From Paenibacillus terrae (GTDB lineage: Bacteria; Bacillota; Bacilli; Paenibacillales; Paenibacillaceae): a DNA stretch of 64,000 nucleotides. Below are positions 44,254 to 52,938 of this stretch, piece by piece. How positions within the stretch are numbered: position 1 is the stretch's first letter; every line of letters begins with the position of its first letter. The position numbers and the translations under genes are program-made. The notes below the pieces were generated by a model. The model was not told where the DNA came from. It was given only the letters and a program-made list of their open reading frames with translations, and searched no databases. Location of the stretch: assembly GCF_000943545.1 (NCBI RefSeq), contig NZ_JTHP01000007.1, positions 1 through 64,000 on the forward strand, given 5' to 3'.

Positions 44254-46542
44254 TTAAGCGACCTCGGCCGCTGGGGACACTTGGGTGCCCCCAGTCGCTC
44301 GGACTTTGTAAGCGTAGTGACTTCCGGCTTTCACCGTGTGGTCCGTATACGTGCTTCCCACTACTTCCGAGGCAATCACCTGATACGCCCCGTTTGTCCC
44401 GTCCGCACGCAGTACATCATAGGCGGATACACCTTCTGCCTGAAGCCAATTGATCTTTACCGCGCCTTCCTGAACAGAGGCGGCCTTCACCTCTGTAGGG
44501 GCCGAAGCTGCAGTCTGATCTGTACTTTTCAATTCCAGAATGTATTGCACCGACTCGCCAGGTCCCAGCTTTTCTTCAAAATCGAGATTAGGCGAAGCAT
44601 TAAGTCCTGATAGGGAACGCCGTGCCTGGCTGTAGGTAGACCCGGCTCCGAAGCGCTCACCCGTGTACAAACCTGCCTTCGGCATCGTCACCCGTACGCG
44701 GATCGTCTGTGCTGTGGATTCGAAGTTCACCAGATTCACCAGCAATTTGTCCGAGGTGGCGCTACTGCCAGCCAGCGGTTTCAGTTTGGAGGTATCCACT
44801 GCACGGACATAGACCATCTTATCCTTTGTTTCCTCCGGATTCAGTACCATATAAGTCAATGGTTTCCCGTGTGTGGCATAAGCCAGACTCAAGCGTCTCA
44901 TGATGTTTACACGGCTGTCCTGCCCTTGTCCGAACGGATAAATTTCCGTATTCGCCGGATTGTGATTTTGCAGGTCAAAGCCGGTTTTAAACAGCGTGTA
45001 GTCCTTATAAAAAGCAGCATGCTGGATAAACATATCGGCAAAACCGATCTGCGAACGCATAATCCGGTCGAACGCAGCTGCTTGTGGCTGACTGGCCCCG
45101 TACTCAGGGTTGTCCCGATGCGTATCGTTCGTACCAAACTCCGTATTCAGCATCTTCTTTTCCAGCCCGTTACTTGAACCGCCGAACGTTTTCAGATTTT
45201 GAACAAAGCTGCCTCCGCCCTCTTCGTTATACGATTCGCCATAGGCATGTCCATTGGTCAGGTCAGTGACATCCTCCAGTTGCTTACGTTGTGCCGGGTC
45301 CCGCTCCCATCCATCCGGATCGCCGCATTTGAGCGTACCTCCGGTTTGGTTTTTGCATGCCTTGGTTGAATACGTCGGCCAGTAGGCCCAGCCCGGCGCT
45401 ACCGTTTTGAGATGTGGCGCCAATTGCTTACCTTCCGTATTCAGCCACTTGGCCACGGCCAGATTGACCGCTTTCGAGCGGTTAAACAATCCCGGTTCAT
45501 TATCCACTTCATAATATTGCAGGTATGAACCATATTTTTTTACATAATCACGCAATTTCTGCTTGGCCGTCTCCGGCAGGGAGCCGTCTTTTTGCAGCTT
45601 GATATCGCCTGTATATAAATACAAAGCTGACGATTGCATATTATACTGCTTCAACGTTTGGTAGTAATCTCCCACGTCTGTGCAGGCCTTGTTTACATTA
45701 CTGGCACAAGTGACTCTCATGACATTGCCGCTATACGCAATTCCCAGCCATTTGAGAACATATGGTAGATGTTTAACTGCACCCTCATCATAATAAAATT
45801 CTTTATTATTGACATTCGTTCCGGTCAGTATATATTTACCGTGTATCGGCTCGGTCGCAGGTGAGGCTAACGTCTCCAAGCTCAAGTCATCCCAAGTCCA
45901 CCACACATTTTTATCTTCAGCAGAGGAGCAGTATAGGCAGCGCGCTGTCTTTAGCTTGAGTACGTTAACACCGCTTTGCAATTGCTCTTTAGGTATATAT
46001 AGCTCGTAATTGCTTTTGAAATTATATGCACTGCCTGTACCGGCAACCCCGGCAATCTGAATGATACCGGACAGCTGATGATTTGAAAATACAGCCATTT
46101 GAGGAACGGCTTTGCCCGCATCCAAAATCCGTACACGGAATATCATCCCGTTCGGAGGAACCTGATCCAGCTTGTACTGAAGTGACAGCTCAGGATTCGT
46201 GGACGCATTTAGACCGGGAGGAATATCTCCACTGCTGAACAATACCGGAGCCGTTGTACTTCCTGCTATGGACATCGCTGATGAAGCTCCTTTAGCAGAC
46301 GACTCGGTGGAGGCCACCGAAATATTGACATTGTCCTTACCGACCACACCTTTAAATTCTGCTGAAGAGTCATCCCGCTGACCGAGCTTCCATATCGGAC
46401 TGGCCGCCGCTACTTTATCCGTCTGAAGTTCTTCACTCTTTGGAGGCGTATGAATAAACCAGGCGATCATCGCTATAGCTGCGACCCCCAGTAACCCGGC
46501 CAATACTACTATATACCTTTGGGTCAACCATTTTTTCATCAT
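44254..46542 (-). CDS. Secreted or membrane-anchored glycoside hydrolase (clan GH-A-like) with C-terminal fibronectin III domain
   Basis: The 762-residue protein has an N-terminal membrane/signal segment (IVVLAGLLGVAAIAMIAWFI, residues 10-29), a beta-rich region (about 90-235), and a TIM-barrel-like part with two motifs that fit clan GH-A enzymes: YYEVDNEPG (acid/base Glu, about 347) and KMLNTEFGTND (nucleophile Glu, about 467). A beta domain (about 590-670) and a fibronectin type III domain (about 676-762) follow. Four Cys in CLYCSS and CASNVNKACTD may form disulfides. No specific GH family can be named by eye. Its position between EPS modules suggests it trims or releases the exopolysaccharide. 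Confidence 0.78.
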   Translation of the reverse strand: MMKKWLTQRYIVVLAGLLGVAAIAMIAWFIHTPPKSEELQTDKVAAASPIWKLGQRDDSSAEFKGVVGKDNVNISVASTESSAKGASSAMSIAGSTTAPVLFSSGDIPPGLNASTNPELSLQYKLDQVPPNGMIFRVRILDAGKAVPQMAVFSNHQLSGIIQIAGVAGTGSAYNFKSNYELYIPKEQLQSGVNVLKLKTARCLYCSSAEDKNVWWTWDDLSLETLASPATEPIHGKYILTGTNVNNKEFYYDEGAVKHLPYVLKWLGIAYSGNVMRVTCASNVNKACTDVGDYYQTLKQYNMQSSALYLYTGDIKLQKDGSLPETAKQKLRDYVKKYGSYLQYYEVDNEPGLFNRSKAVNLAVAKWLNTEGKQLAPHLKTVAPGWAYWPTYSTKACKNQTGGTLKCGDPDGWERDPAQRKQLEDVTDLTNGHAYGESYNEEGGGSFVQNLKTFGGSSNGLEKKMLNTEFGTNDTHRDNPEYGASQPQAAAFDRIMRSQIGFADMFIQHAAFYKDYTLFKTGFDLQNHNPANTEIYPFGQGQDSRVNIMRRLSLAYATHGKPLTYMVLNPEETKDKMVYVRAVDTSKLKPLAGSSATSDKLLVNLVNFESTAQTIRVRVTMPKAGLYTGERFGAGSTYSQARRSLSGLNASPNLDFEEKLGPGESVQYILELKSTDQTAASAPTEVKAASVQEGAVKINWLQAEGVSAYDVLRADGTNGAYQVIASEVVGSTYTDHTVKAGSHYAYKVRATGGTQVSPAAEVA

Positions 46543-46591
46543 TGTGCTCCACCCTCTCTCCTCAAAATTTTTGGCGGGGAAAGAGTATATA

Positions 46592-48193
46592 TCAAGGAAG
46601 AAACAAAGCGTTGCCGGGAATTACCGCTTTCGCTTCATGCTGACTTTCCCACATCAGACGTGCCATTGCGTCGCCTTTTTCATCATAATATTCAACCTTC
46701 AAATCTGCCATTTTGCCTGCTTGCAAGGAGATGCTGCCCTTGCGTTCTGTCCAGCTTTGTTTGAACCAGCTATCAATAATCAGCTTGCCATCTACCCATA
46801 CACGAATGCCATCATCGGATATCGTGGTAAACGTATAGGTCTCACTATATTGCGGCTTGATTTTGCCCGTCCAGCGGACCGAGAACTGATCAGCCTCCAC
46901 CTCTGGATCAGGCGAGGCGGCACGCCAGTTATAATCCAGCTTACTGTCTGTGCGAACCAAAACAGCCGTGCCGTCCAGATCCATGCTGTTAAAATATTCA
47001 CCCCGCAGCCCGTTCGCGTAGACCATATCCGGAACGGAAGGCGGGGCTGGGGGCGGAGGAACGATTACCACTGGCGGAGCCGGAGTCGAGCCATTTTGTC
47101 CCGTGTCCGGTACGGTTGGTAGCTCCGTGTCAGGTTGTTTCATCGCAGCCAACCCTTTTTTCACGTCATCCCGCGTCAAGCTTGTCGAATCATTCATATA
47201 ATCCTGAATCTGATCCGTCGTGTTATTTTCGGTCAACATCTTGCCCCAGGTCATGGAATACACCCATTTAGGCTGAGCCTTCATCACCTCGGGACTAGGC
47301 ACCTCACCGTGTTCCCCAATGGCAATCGGCTTATTCCGTGCCAGTCCGAGCAATCCTTCGTAATGGCTTTGCTTAAAATCATTGTTGTAAATGTCTACAG
47401 CCAAAATATCCACTTTGTCATCCCCCGGATATTTCGGGGTATATGGGACAGTGTACGAATTAGGCGCATTCGGACTCCATACCCACAACAGATTGTTCAG
47501 TTGGTGCGTGTTTACAAAACGGTCATACATGATATTCCATAGCTGATTGAAATTGTTTTTGTTTCCCCACCAGAACCAGTCGCCGTTCATTTCGTGATAA
47601 GGTCTCCATAATACTGGAACTCCTGCATCACGAAGCTGCTTTAACGATACAGCGACCTTATCCAGATCGGCAATGAGAAGATTATACTGCGCAGTACCCG
47701 GCGTCACATATTTATTGAACTCCGCCTGGCTTACTTTGGCCTGCACATTGGCCCAAGTCAGGGGTTTACCCGGCAGCGGTTCATGATAAGTCATCGTAAC
47801 CATGCCGCCAGCTCTACTCCAACGTATGGCGCTATCGACGACATTTTTACGTTGTGCTGCCTCCGTAGTGGCGGACTGGCCGGAGATGGCTCCCATCTCG
47901 TAGCCATGTACACCAACATACGCCTTACTGATTTTTTGGACCTTGTTGCTTAATTCATCCGGACTTTCCAAATAATCATGTTGACCTGTGACCATCTTTT
48001 TTCCCGAGATGCTGATCAAATAGTTGTATAGTTCACGGGCCTCAGCAGAAGCGTCCGAATTAACAGGCTGTAATGTGGCAGCATTCGCCACGGACAGAGA
48101 TTCACCAAAACCGGCGGGCAACAAAGAAAAAAGCATAACAACGGGGAGTACACTGCGTATCCATCGATACACAGGGGTAAAATAGGGGCTCAC
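46592..48193 (-). CDS. Secreted GH26 beta-mannanase-like enzyme with C-terminal PA14 domain
   Basis: The protein of about 533 residues has a signal peptide (SVLPVVMLFSLLPAGFG, ending near NAA), a GH26 domain with VLWRPYHEMNGDWFWWG (acid/base Glu, about 201) and PIAIGEHGE (nucleophile Glu, about 294), a Pro-rich linker (PPPPAPPSVP) and a PA14 sugar-binding domain (from about 397: LRGEYFNSMDLDGT, TTISDDGIRVWVDGK). I chose the GTG at 48193 because the frame further upstream (to 48232) is the end of a riboswitch, and AAAGGAAGAG precedes the GTG. It probably cuts mannose-containing EPS. It heads a two-gene operon with the glycosidase at 44254 and is controlled by the c-di-GMP riboswitch. Confidence 0.92.
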   Translation of the reverse strand: MSPYFTPVYRWIRSVLPVVMLFSLLPAGFGESLSVANAATLQPVNSDASAEARELYNYLISISGKKMVTGQHDYLESPDELSNKVQKISKAYVGVHGYEMGAISGQSATTEAAQRKNVVDSAIRWSRAGGMVTMTYHEPLPGKPLTWANVQAKVSQAEFNKYVTPGTAQYNLLIADLDKVAVSLKQLRDAGVPVLWRPYHEMNGDWFWWGNKNNFNQLWNIMYDRFVNTHQLNNLLWVWSPNAPNSYTVPYTPKYPGDDKVDILAVDIYNNDFKQSHYEGLLGLARNKPIAIGEHGEVPSPEVMKAQPKWVYSMTWGKMLTENNTTDQIQDYMNDSTSLTRDDVKKGLAAMKQPDTELPTVPDTGQNGSTPAPPVVIVPPPPAPPSVPDMVYANGLRGEYFNSMDLDGTAVLVRTDSKLDYNWRAASPDPEVEADQFSVRWTGKIKPQYSETYTFTTISDDGIRVWVDGKLIIDSWFKQSWTERKGSISLQAGKMADLKVEYYDEKGDAMARLMWESQHEAKAVIPGNALFLP

Positions 48194-48200
48194 TCTCGCT

Positions 48201-48290
48201 CTTCCTTTCGGTAGCCAGGCTGCCATCCTCACGGAAGGCCCTTTAGCTTTGCGTACCTGCCTTTCAACAGGGCTGCGTTTATCGTGGAAG
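48201..48290 (-). ncRNA. c-di-GMP-I (GEMM) riboswitch upstream of the mannanase gene
   Basis: The leader reads, in order, AAACGCAGCCCTGTTGAAAG, GGCAGGTACGCAAAGC, AAAGGGCCTT and ATGGCAGCCTGGCTACCGA. These are the GAAA tetraloop, the ACGCAAAGC core and the tetraloop-receptor/GGxxACCG strand of the GEMM-I class. CTTCC (48290-48286) can pair with GGAAG (48205-48201), which is the Shine-Dalgarno sequence of the gene. GAAGGA further upstream (48306-48301) can pair with the same CTTCC. This suggests that ligand binding closes the first helix and hides the ribosome binding site, so c-di-GMP would turn the gene off. The class is clear; the switch direction is inferred. Confidence 0.88.
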
Positions 48291-48453
48291 GAGTTTGGAT
48301 TCCTTCTTACCCTAAGTATCGACTTTTTTTTACCAAAATTTAATAGGTCATGTTCATGAATTTACAGATTCTCGCGTATTTTCGACAGTTCGGCCTAAAA
48401 TACTTCATAGATGAGTCATTTTTTATCTTTCAGGATTGTTGCAAGATGCTCAT

Positions 48454-49830
48454 TTATGAAATGAACTGGTGACGGGAAATTTCATCCCAATCCATGCAAA
48501 AACGGACAATATCCTCTTCGATCAACTCAGAACCTGTCTGTACCTCGATCAATTCCACATCGGTCACGGCTAAAATGCTATGCTTCGTCCCTTCTGGAAT
48601 GCGAACCACATCACCAGCCTTCACCTTATGCAGCTTTTCATTCAAAATAATTTCCGCTTCACCGCTAATAATGGTCCAAATTTCACTCCGTTTGAAATGA
48701 AGTTGGTAGCTGATATTTTTGCCTTGCAGCACACGGATTCGCTTGGTCAATACCTCGTTGCCCTCGTCATACTTCACATAATCCACTACCCGATAATGAC
48801 CCCAACGGCGCTCTTCGTACATTGGACGCTGATTATGAGCCTTGAGCACCTCCTTGATGCGCGGACTTTCCGCCTTATTGGTCACAAGGATGCCATCCGG
48901 GCTGACAGCTACGATCAGATCATTCGTTCCAATGATTGCCACCGGGATATCCAGTTCGTTGATGAGGCTCGTATTGACGCAATCCTCCGTGACTACGCCT
49001 CTGCCCACTTGCTGATGGGACATTTCTTCTGTTAAGGTGTTCCAGGTACCCAAATCCTTCCAGAATCCATCATATGGAAGAACAACGATATCCTTCTCCT
49101 TCTCGACTACCTCGTAGTCAAAGCTGATTTTTTCCAGGGAATCGTATTTCTTTTGCATTTCTTCATAGTTCAGCGGCAATCCTTTGGATGCCAAGATATC
49201 AAGCAAATATCCTAATTTGAATGCAAAAACCCCGCAGTTCCATAGAGCATTGCGTTCAATCAGACGCTCCGCCTGCTCCCGGTCGGGTTTCTCTTGAAAA
49301 TGGCTCACTTCGCGGTAGCCTGTGCTACCTTGTGTGGCATCATTTTTCGGTATAATGTAACCATATTTCTCAGAAGGATAGGAAGGGACAACCCCGATTA
49401 ACGCAAGCTTGCCTTCACTCTCCTGAAGGGTATGTTCCAACTGGGCGACTGTAGCAAAGAAAGCATCCTCTACATAGGGATCTACCGGCAATATAGCAAC
49501 GATTTCATCGGGCGAAACACCCACGATGGAATATAGATAAGTGGCTGTTAACGCAATCGCGGGAAAAGTATCTCTTCGTTCCGGCTCAACAATGATGCGC
49601 GTATCCTGCCCAACCTGACTCTGAATCATTTCAACCTGCGCTCTCCCTGTTGCAATAAACGAGGATTCGGACAAGCCGTTATCCCCCAGTTGTCTCCACA
49701 CCCGCTGCACCATAGATTCCGAATTCCCCTCCGGACTCTCCAGCACCTTCAAAAATTGTTTGGAACGGGAATCGTTGGACAAAGGCCATAATCTCTTACC
49801 GGAACCACCAGACAAAAGTACGAGCTTCAT
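48454..49830 (-). CDS. manC: Mannose-1-phosphate guanylyltransferase/mannose-6-phosphate isomerase-type enzyme
   Basis: The 458-residue enzyme has the nucleotidyltransferase opening LVLLSGGSGKRLWPLS, FLKVLESPEG, ILPVDPYVED and FQEKPDREQAE, and a C-terminal cupin domain (about 345-450) with WGHYRVVDY, ISYQLHFKRSEIWTIISGEA and VRIPEGTKHSI. It makes GDP-mannose, the donor for mannosyl units and the substrate of Gmd. The start follows GAGGAAGTGG. It has its own upstream gap of 645 bases with repeats, so it may be transcribed separately from ugd copy 2. Confidence 0.95.
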   Translation of the reverse strand: MKLVLLSGGSGKRLWPLSNDSRSKQFLKVLESPEGNSESMVQRVWRQLGDNGLSESSFIATGRAQVEMIQSQVGQDTRIIVEPERRDTFPAIALTATYLYSIVGVSPDEIVAILPVDPYVEDAFFATVAQLEHTLQESEGKLALIGVVPSYPSEKYGYIIPKNDATQGSTGYREVSHFQEKPDREQAERLIERNALWNCGVFAFKLGYLLDILASKGLPLNYEEMQKKYDSLEKISFDYEVVEKEKDIVVLPYDGFWKDLGTWNTLTEEMSHQQVGRGVVTEDCVNTSLINELDIPVAIIGTNDLIVAVSPDGILVTNKAESPRIKEVLKAHNQRPMYEERRWGHYRVVDYVKYDEGNEVLTKRIRVLQGKNISYQLHFKRSEIWTIISGEAEIILNEKLHKVKAGDVVRIPEGTKHSILAVTDVELIEVQTGSELIEEDIVRFCMDWDEISRHQFIS

Positions 49831-49887
49831 AACTCTCCACTTCCTCTCTAATTTGGGTAGGTGATCGGATGGGCAAGGTCGAGTAGC

Positions 49888-50026
49888 CCGCTACGGGATG
49901 GATTTGATCTTACGATCGCTGTTGGACCGGGATTCACTCGATTGTATAAAATCGTGTAAAGGTTTGAATTCCGTTCCAAAGGCGAGCGCTTCGCTTCTCC
50001 AGATTCAAATCCATCCCTGCGCTACT
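49888..50026 (-). repeat. Dispersed structured element, copy R3
   Basis: Reads on the minus strand. It has the shared blocks (TTTGAATCTGGAGAAGCG, TCGCCTTTG, CAACAGCGATCGTAAGATC) but a different central hairpin (GGAATTCA/TGAATCCC) and longer outer arms (GGGATGGATTTGA/TCAAATCCATCCC). The differing arms keep their pairing. Confidence 0.88.
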
Positions 50027-50214
50027 CAAATATGCATCATGCCGATCATACCGTGTATTGCAAAAGGCACGACCGGACGATTCATGTCCGGTCAGCCTGT
50101 AAAGATGCGCGAGCACTCGACGCTTGCCTGCCGTGCTTGCAGGCTTAAAGTATCAGTCTGCCCTGCCACGCCCTTGCTCCGAAGGAGCGGTGCGGCGCAG
50201 CCGCATGGCGCTTT

Positions 50215-50253
50215 GATCCGCAGGAGCGGCTTCACTGAGCCGCTCCTGCGGAT
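50215..50253. repeat. Long perfect hairpin
   Basis: GATCCGCAGGAGCGGCT and its complement form a stem of about 16 perfect base pairs around a short loop. There is no T-tract on either side. It lies between the two dispersed elements R3 and R4 and could be a transcript-stabilising structure or a target for a mobile element. Confidence 0.8.
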
Positions 50254-50313
50254 CTGCCCTTCCTACCTCCCCCCATAAGGTGGAGGTTAAAAATTGTGGC
50301 TCCATGCGGTAAA

Positions 50314-50456
50314 AGCAGCGAAGCGGTCCATTTGAATCTGGAGAAGCGCCAGCGTTCGCCTTTGCAGTGGGATTCTTACCTTGGAATGTTTTATATCATC
50401 CAAGAATCCCACGGCAACAGCGATCGTAAGATCAAATGGAACGCGTAGCGTCTCCA
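50314..50456 (+). repeat. Dispersed structured element, copy R4
   Basis: Near-identical inverted copy of R1, 15 kb away, with the same central hairpin and the outer arms TCCATTTGA/TCAAATGGA. It ends 20 bases before the stop of ugd copy 2. Confidence 0.9.
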
Positions 50457-50475
50457 ACACCACCACAGTCACTTT

Positions 50476-51804
50476 TTAAGCTTCCACCTTGTCTCTGTTC
50501 CACCCACTCATCCGCGGACGACCCACGGAATAGTATTCCAACCCGGAGCCTTGAATCTGCTCCTCCGTAAATACGTTACGACCGTCAATCAGGACTGGCT
50601 TGTGCAGAATGGAAGACAATTGTACGAGATTGACGTTTTTAAACTCTTCCCAATCGGTCAGCAGGCAGACCGCGTCGCTTCCTTCGGCAGCTTGCTGCGG
50701 GGATGAGCACCATACAATATTCGGATGATCCACGCGCTCCTTGAATTTTTCCATTGCAATCGGATCATACAGCTTCACAATAGCACCTGCCTGAATCAGC
50801 GTTTCAACGATTTCCAGTGCCGGAGCCTCGCGGATATCGTCTGTATTCGGCTTGAAGGCCAAGCCCCAAATGCCAATCGGCACGCCGTGCAGCTGACCCA
50901 GCGATTCACGCAGCTTGGATACGATCATGAAACGCTGGTCAGTGTTAACCTCGACCACCGATTTTAACAGCTTAAATTCATAATCCACATTACCCGCAAT
51001 TTGGATGAGCGCATTCGTGTCTTTCGGGAAGCAAGAACCACCGTACCCGATCCCAGCTTGAAGGAAAGAGGACCCGATTCGTTTGTCCATCCCCATACCG
51101 TCAGCCACACAGGTAACATCCGCGCCTACCTTTTCGCAAATATTGGCGATTTCGTTGATAAACGAGATTTTGGTCGCCAGAAATGCGTTGGACGCGTATT
51201 TGATCATCTCTGCACTGCGGATATCCGTTACATAAATTTTATCCGTGAACACCTGATGCAGCGAAACCATCGTTTCACGCAGCCCCGTGTTGTCCAAACC
51301 GATAATGATGCGATCTGGATGGAGTGTATCATTGATAGCAGAGCCTTCTCTCAGAAATTCCGGAGCGGATACAATATCGAAGGACAAACTCGTATGACGG
51401 GCCAGCACGTCCTTGATCTTTTCGTTCGTTCCGACAGGCACCGTGCTCTTGGTCATTATAATTTTATACCCGTTCATGGCCTTCCCGACATCAGCAGCAG
51501 CCTGCTCAATGTAGGACAGATTAGCTTCACCGTTAGCCAGAGACGGCGTACCTACCGCCAAAATAACGATATCCGAGCGGCGAACCGCGTCGGACAAATC
51601 CGAAGTAAACTCCAAACGACCCGCTTCCAGATTTAACGCGATCAATTCCTCAATGCCAGGTTCATAAATAGGAGATTCCGCCCGGTTCAGCATATCGATT
51701 TTGTGCTGCTCCAGATCGACACAAATCACCTCATTACCTTTATGTGCAAAACACACGCCCGAGACGAGTCCAACGTATCCAGTACCGATTACAGCCAGCT
51801 TCAT
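50476..51804 (-). CDS. ugd: UDP-glucose 6-dehydrogenase (copy 2)
   Basis: The 442-residue enzyme has LAVIGTGYVGLVSGVCFAHK, KSTVPVGTNEKI, FLREGSAINDTLHPDRIIIG and catalytic Cys in YGGSCFPKDTNALI. It is clearly related to copy 1 (30598-31938), with long identical stretches around SAEMIKYASNAFLATKIS. I chose the ATG at 51804, nine bases after AAAGGAGG; an ATG at 51813 lies too close to that site. It supplies UDP-glucuronate for module II and lies five bases after the upstream glycosyltransferase gene. Confidence 0.95.
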   Translation of the reverse strand: MKLAVIGTGYVGLVSGVCFAHKGNEVICVDLEQHKIDMLNRAESPIYEPGIEELIALNLEAGRLEFTSDLSDAVRRSDIVILAVGTPSLANGEANLSYIEQAAADVGKAMNGYKIIMTKSTVPVGTNEKIKDVLARHTSLSFDIVSAPEFLREGSAINDTLHPDRIIIGLDNTGLRETMVSLHQVFTDKIYVTDIRSAEMIKYASNAFLATKISFINEIANICEKVGADVTCVADGMGMDKRIGSSFLQAGIGYGGSCFPKDTNALIQIAGNVDYEFKLLKSVVEVNTDQRFMIVSKLRESLGQLHGVPIGIWGLAFKPNTDDIREAPALEIVETLIQAGAIVKLYDPIAMEKFKERVDHPNIVWCSSPQQAAEGSDAVCLLTDWEEFKNVNLVQLSSILHKPVLIDGRNVFTEEQIQGSGLEYYSVGRPRMSGWNRDKVEA

Positions 51805-51809
51805 TCCGT

Positions 51810-52910
51810 TCATCCTCCTTTTAGAAAGTTCACATAGGCTTGCTCTACATACTTTTTGAAATGATCCTTGAACGTATCTTCATCAAATTTGCGTGCATGG
51901 CTAATGATACCGTCCACATCCCATGCATGCTGCTCGACCTTGGCGACCGCCTCCAGCACATCCTCTACCTGATGTCTGCGGAAAAATACACCATTCACAT
52001 TAGGGACAATGGTATCCAACGCTCCCCCGCCCTGATAAGCGATAACAGGCCGTCCAGCTGCATTCGCCTCCAAAGGCGTGATACCGAAGTCCTCTTCCCC
52101 CGGAAAAACGAGCGCACGGCATTCTGCCATCAGCTTGTTGACCTCTTCGTCTTCAAGTCTGCCAAGAAACTCAATGTTCGGGGAGGCCATGCCTTCCAGT
52201 CTTTTGCGATCCGGTCCTTCACCGACAATGCGCAGCTTGAGACCATTGCGCTTGAATGCCTCAATCGCCAGGTCAACGCGCTTGTAGGACACTAATCGGG
52301 ATACGATCAGGTAATAGTCACCGATGCTTGTAGCACGTTGGAAACGGGATGTATTAACAGGAGGGAAAATGACATCCGACTCCCGTTGGTAATAGTGCAG
52401 GATTCTCCGTTTGACGACCGAAGAGTTGGCGACAAATTGGTTTACGTTGCGAGAAGTTTTGGCATCCCATGTTTTCAACCGATTCATGTAAAGCTTTAGC
52501 ATGCTTTTGAGCAGGTTGGATTTGGACTGCCGGGCCATATATGTATCGTAATCCCAGGCAAACCGCATCGGTGTGTGACAGTAACAAATGTGAAACGTAT
52601 GTTTAGGTACCTGGATGCTTTTCATAAATGCGCTGCTGGAGCTTAACACAATGTCGAAATCCCTAAAATCAAAATCACGGATAGCGATGGGGTACAGCGG
52701 CAGCACTCCTTTGAAATTGGCCTTCACTCCCGGGATGTTCTGTAGCCAGGTGGCTCTAATATCTGCATCCTTCAAGTTGTTCGACAGGCGGTCGTCGCTG
52801 AACACCGTTGTGAAGATTGGAGCCTCCGGATACATATCGTGGAATACCTCTACCACCCTTTCCGCTCCGCCCATTTGGATTAAGTAATCGTGTGCTATCG
52901 CTATTTTCAT
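51810..52910 (-). CDS. GT4-family glycosyltransferase
   Basis: The 366-residue enzyme begins KIAIAHDYLIQMGGAERVVE and has CYCHTPMRFAWDYDTYM, YYLIVSRLVSYKRVDLAIEA and FPGEEDFGITPLEANAAGRP (E-x7-E). The opening and the CHTPMRFAWD motif resemble WbaZ/mannosyltransferase-like enzymes, so a mannosyl donor is plausible. The start ATG at 52910 follows AAAGGATG. It is part of a run of four consecutive glycosyltransferase genes. Confidence 0.9.
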   Translation of the reverse strand: MKIAIAHDYLIQMGGAERVVEVFHDMYPEAPIFTTVFSDDRLSNNLKDADIRATWLQNIPGVKANFKGVLPLYPIAIRDFDFRDFDIVLSSSSAFMKSIQVPKHTFHICYCHTPMRFAWDYDTYMARQSKSNLLKSMLKLYMNRLKTWDAKTSRNVNQFVANSSVVKRRILHYYQRESDVIFPPVNTSRFQRATSIGDYYLIVSRLVSYKRVDLAIEAFKRNGLKLRIVGEGPDRKRLEGMASPNIEFLGRLEDEEVNKLMAECRALVFPGEEDFGITPLEANAAGRPVIAYQGGGALDTIVPNVNGVFFRRHQVEDVLEAVAKVEQHAWDVDGIISHARKFDEDTFKDHFKKYVEQAYVNFLKGG

Positions 52911-52938
52911 CTGAATCATCCTTTAACGCGAATGTCGG

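Larger units (their letters stand above)
49831..50475. other. Long intergenic gap in EPS module II, rich in repeats and hairpins
   Basis: The gap holds two dispersed elements in opposite orientation (49888-50026 and 50314-50456), mirroring the gap at 35377-36122, and a very stable hairpin at 50215-50253. No gene is seen. The stretch 50130-50210 is GC-rich with further small hairpins such as GCTCCgaaGGAGC. A promoter for manC may lie here. Confidence 0.6.

Noticed and set aside
48194-48232. N-terminal extension of the mannanase frame to a GTG at 48232
   Set aside because: These bases form the 3' part of the c-di-GMP aptamer, and the ribosome binding site lies after them, so translation must begin at 48193.
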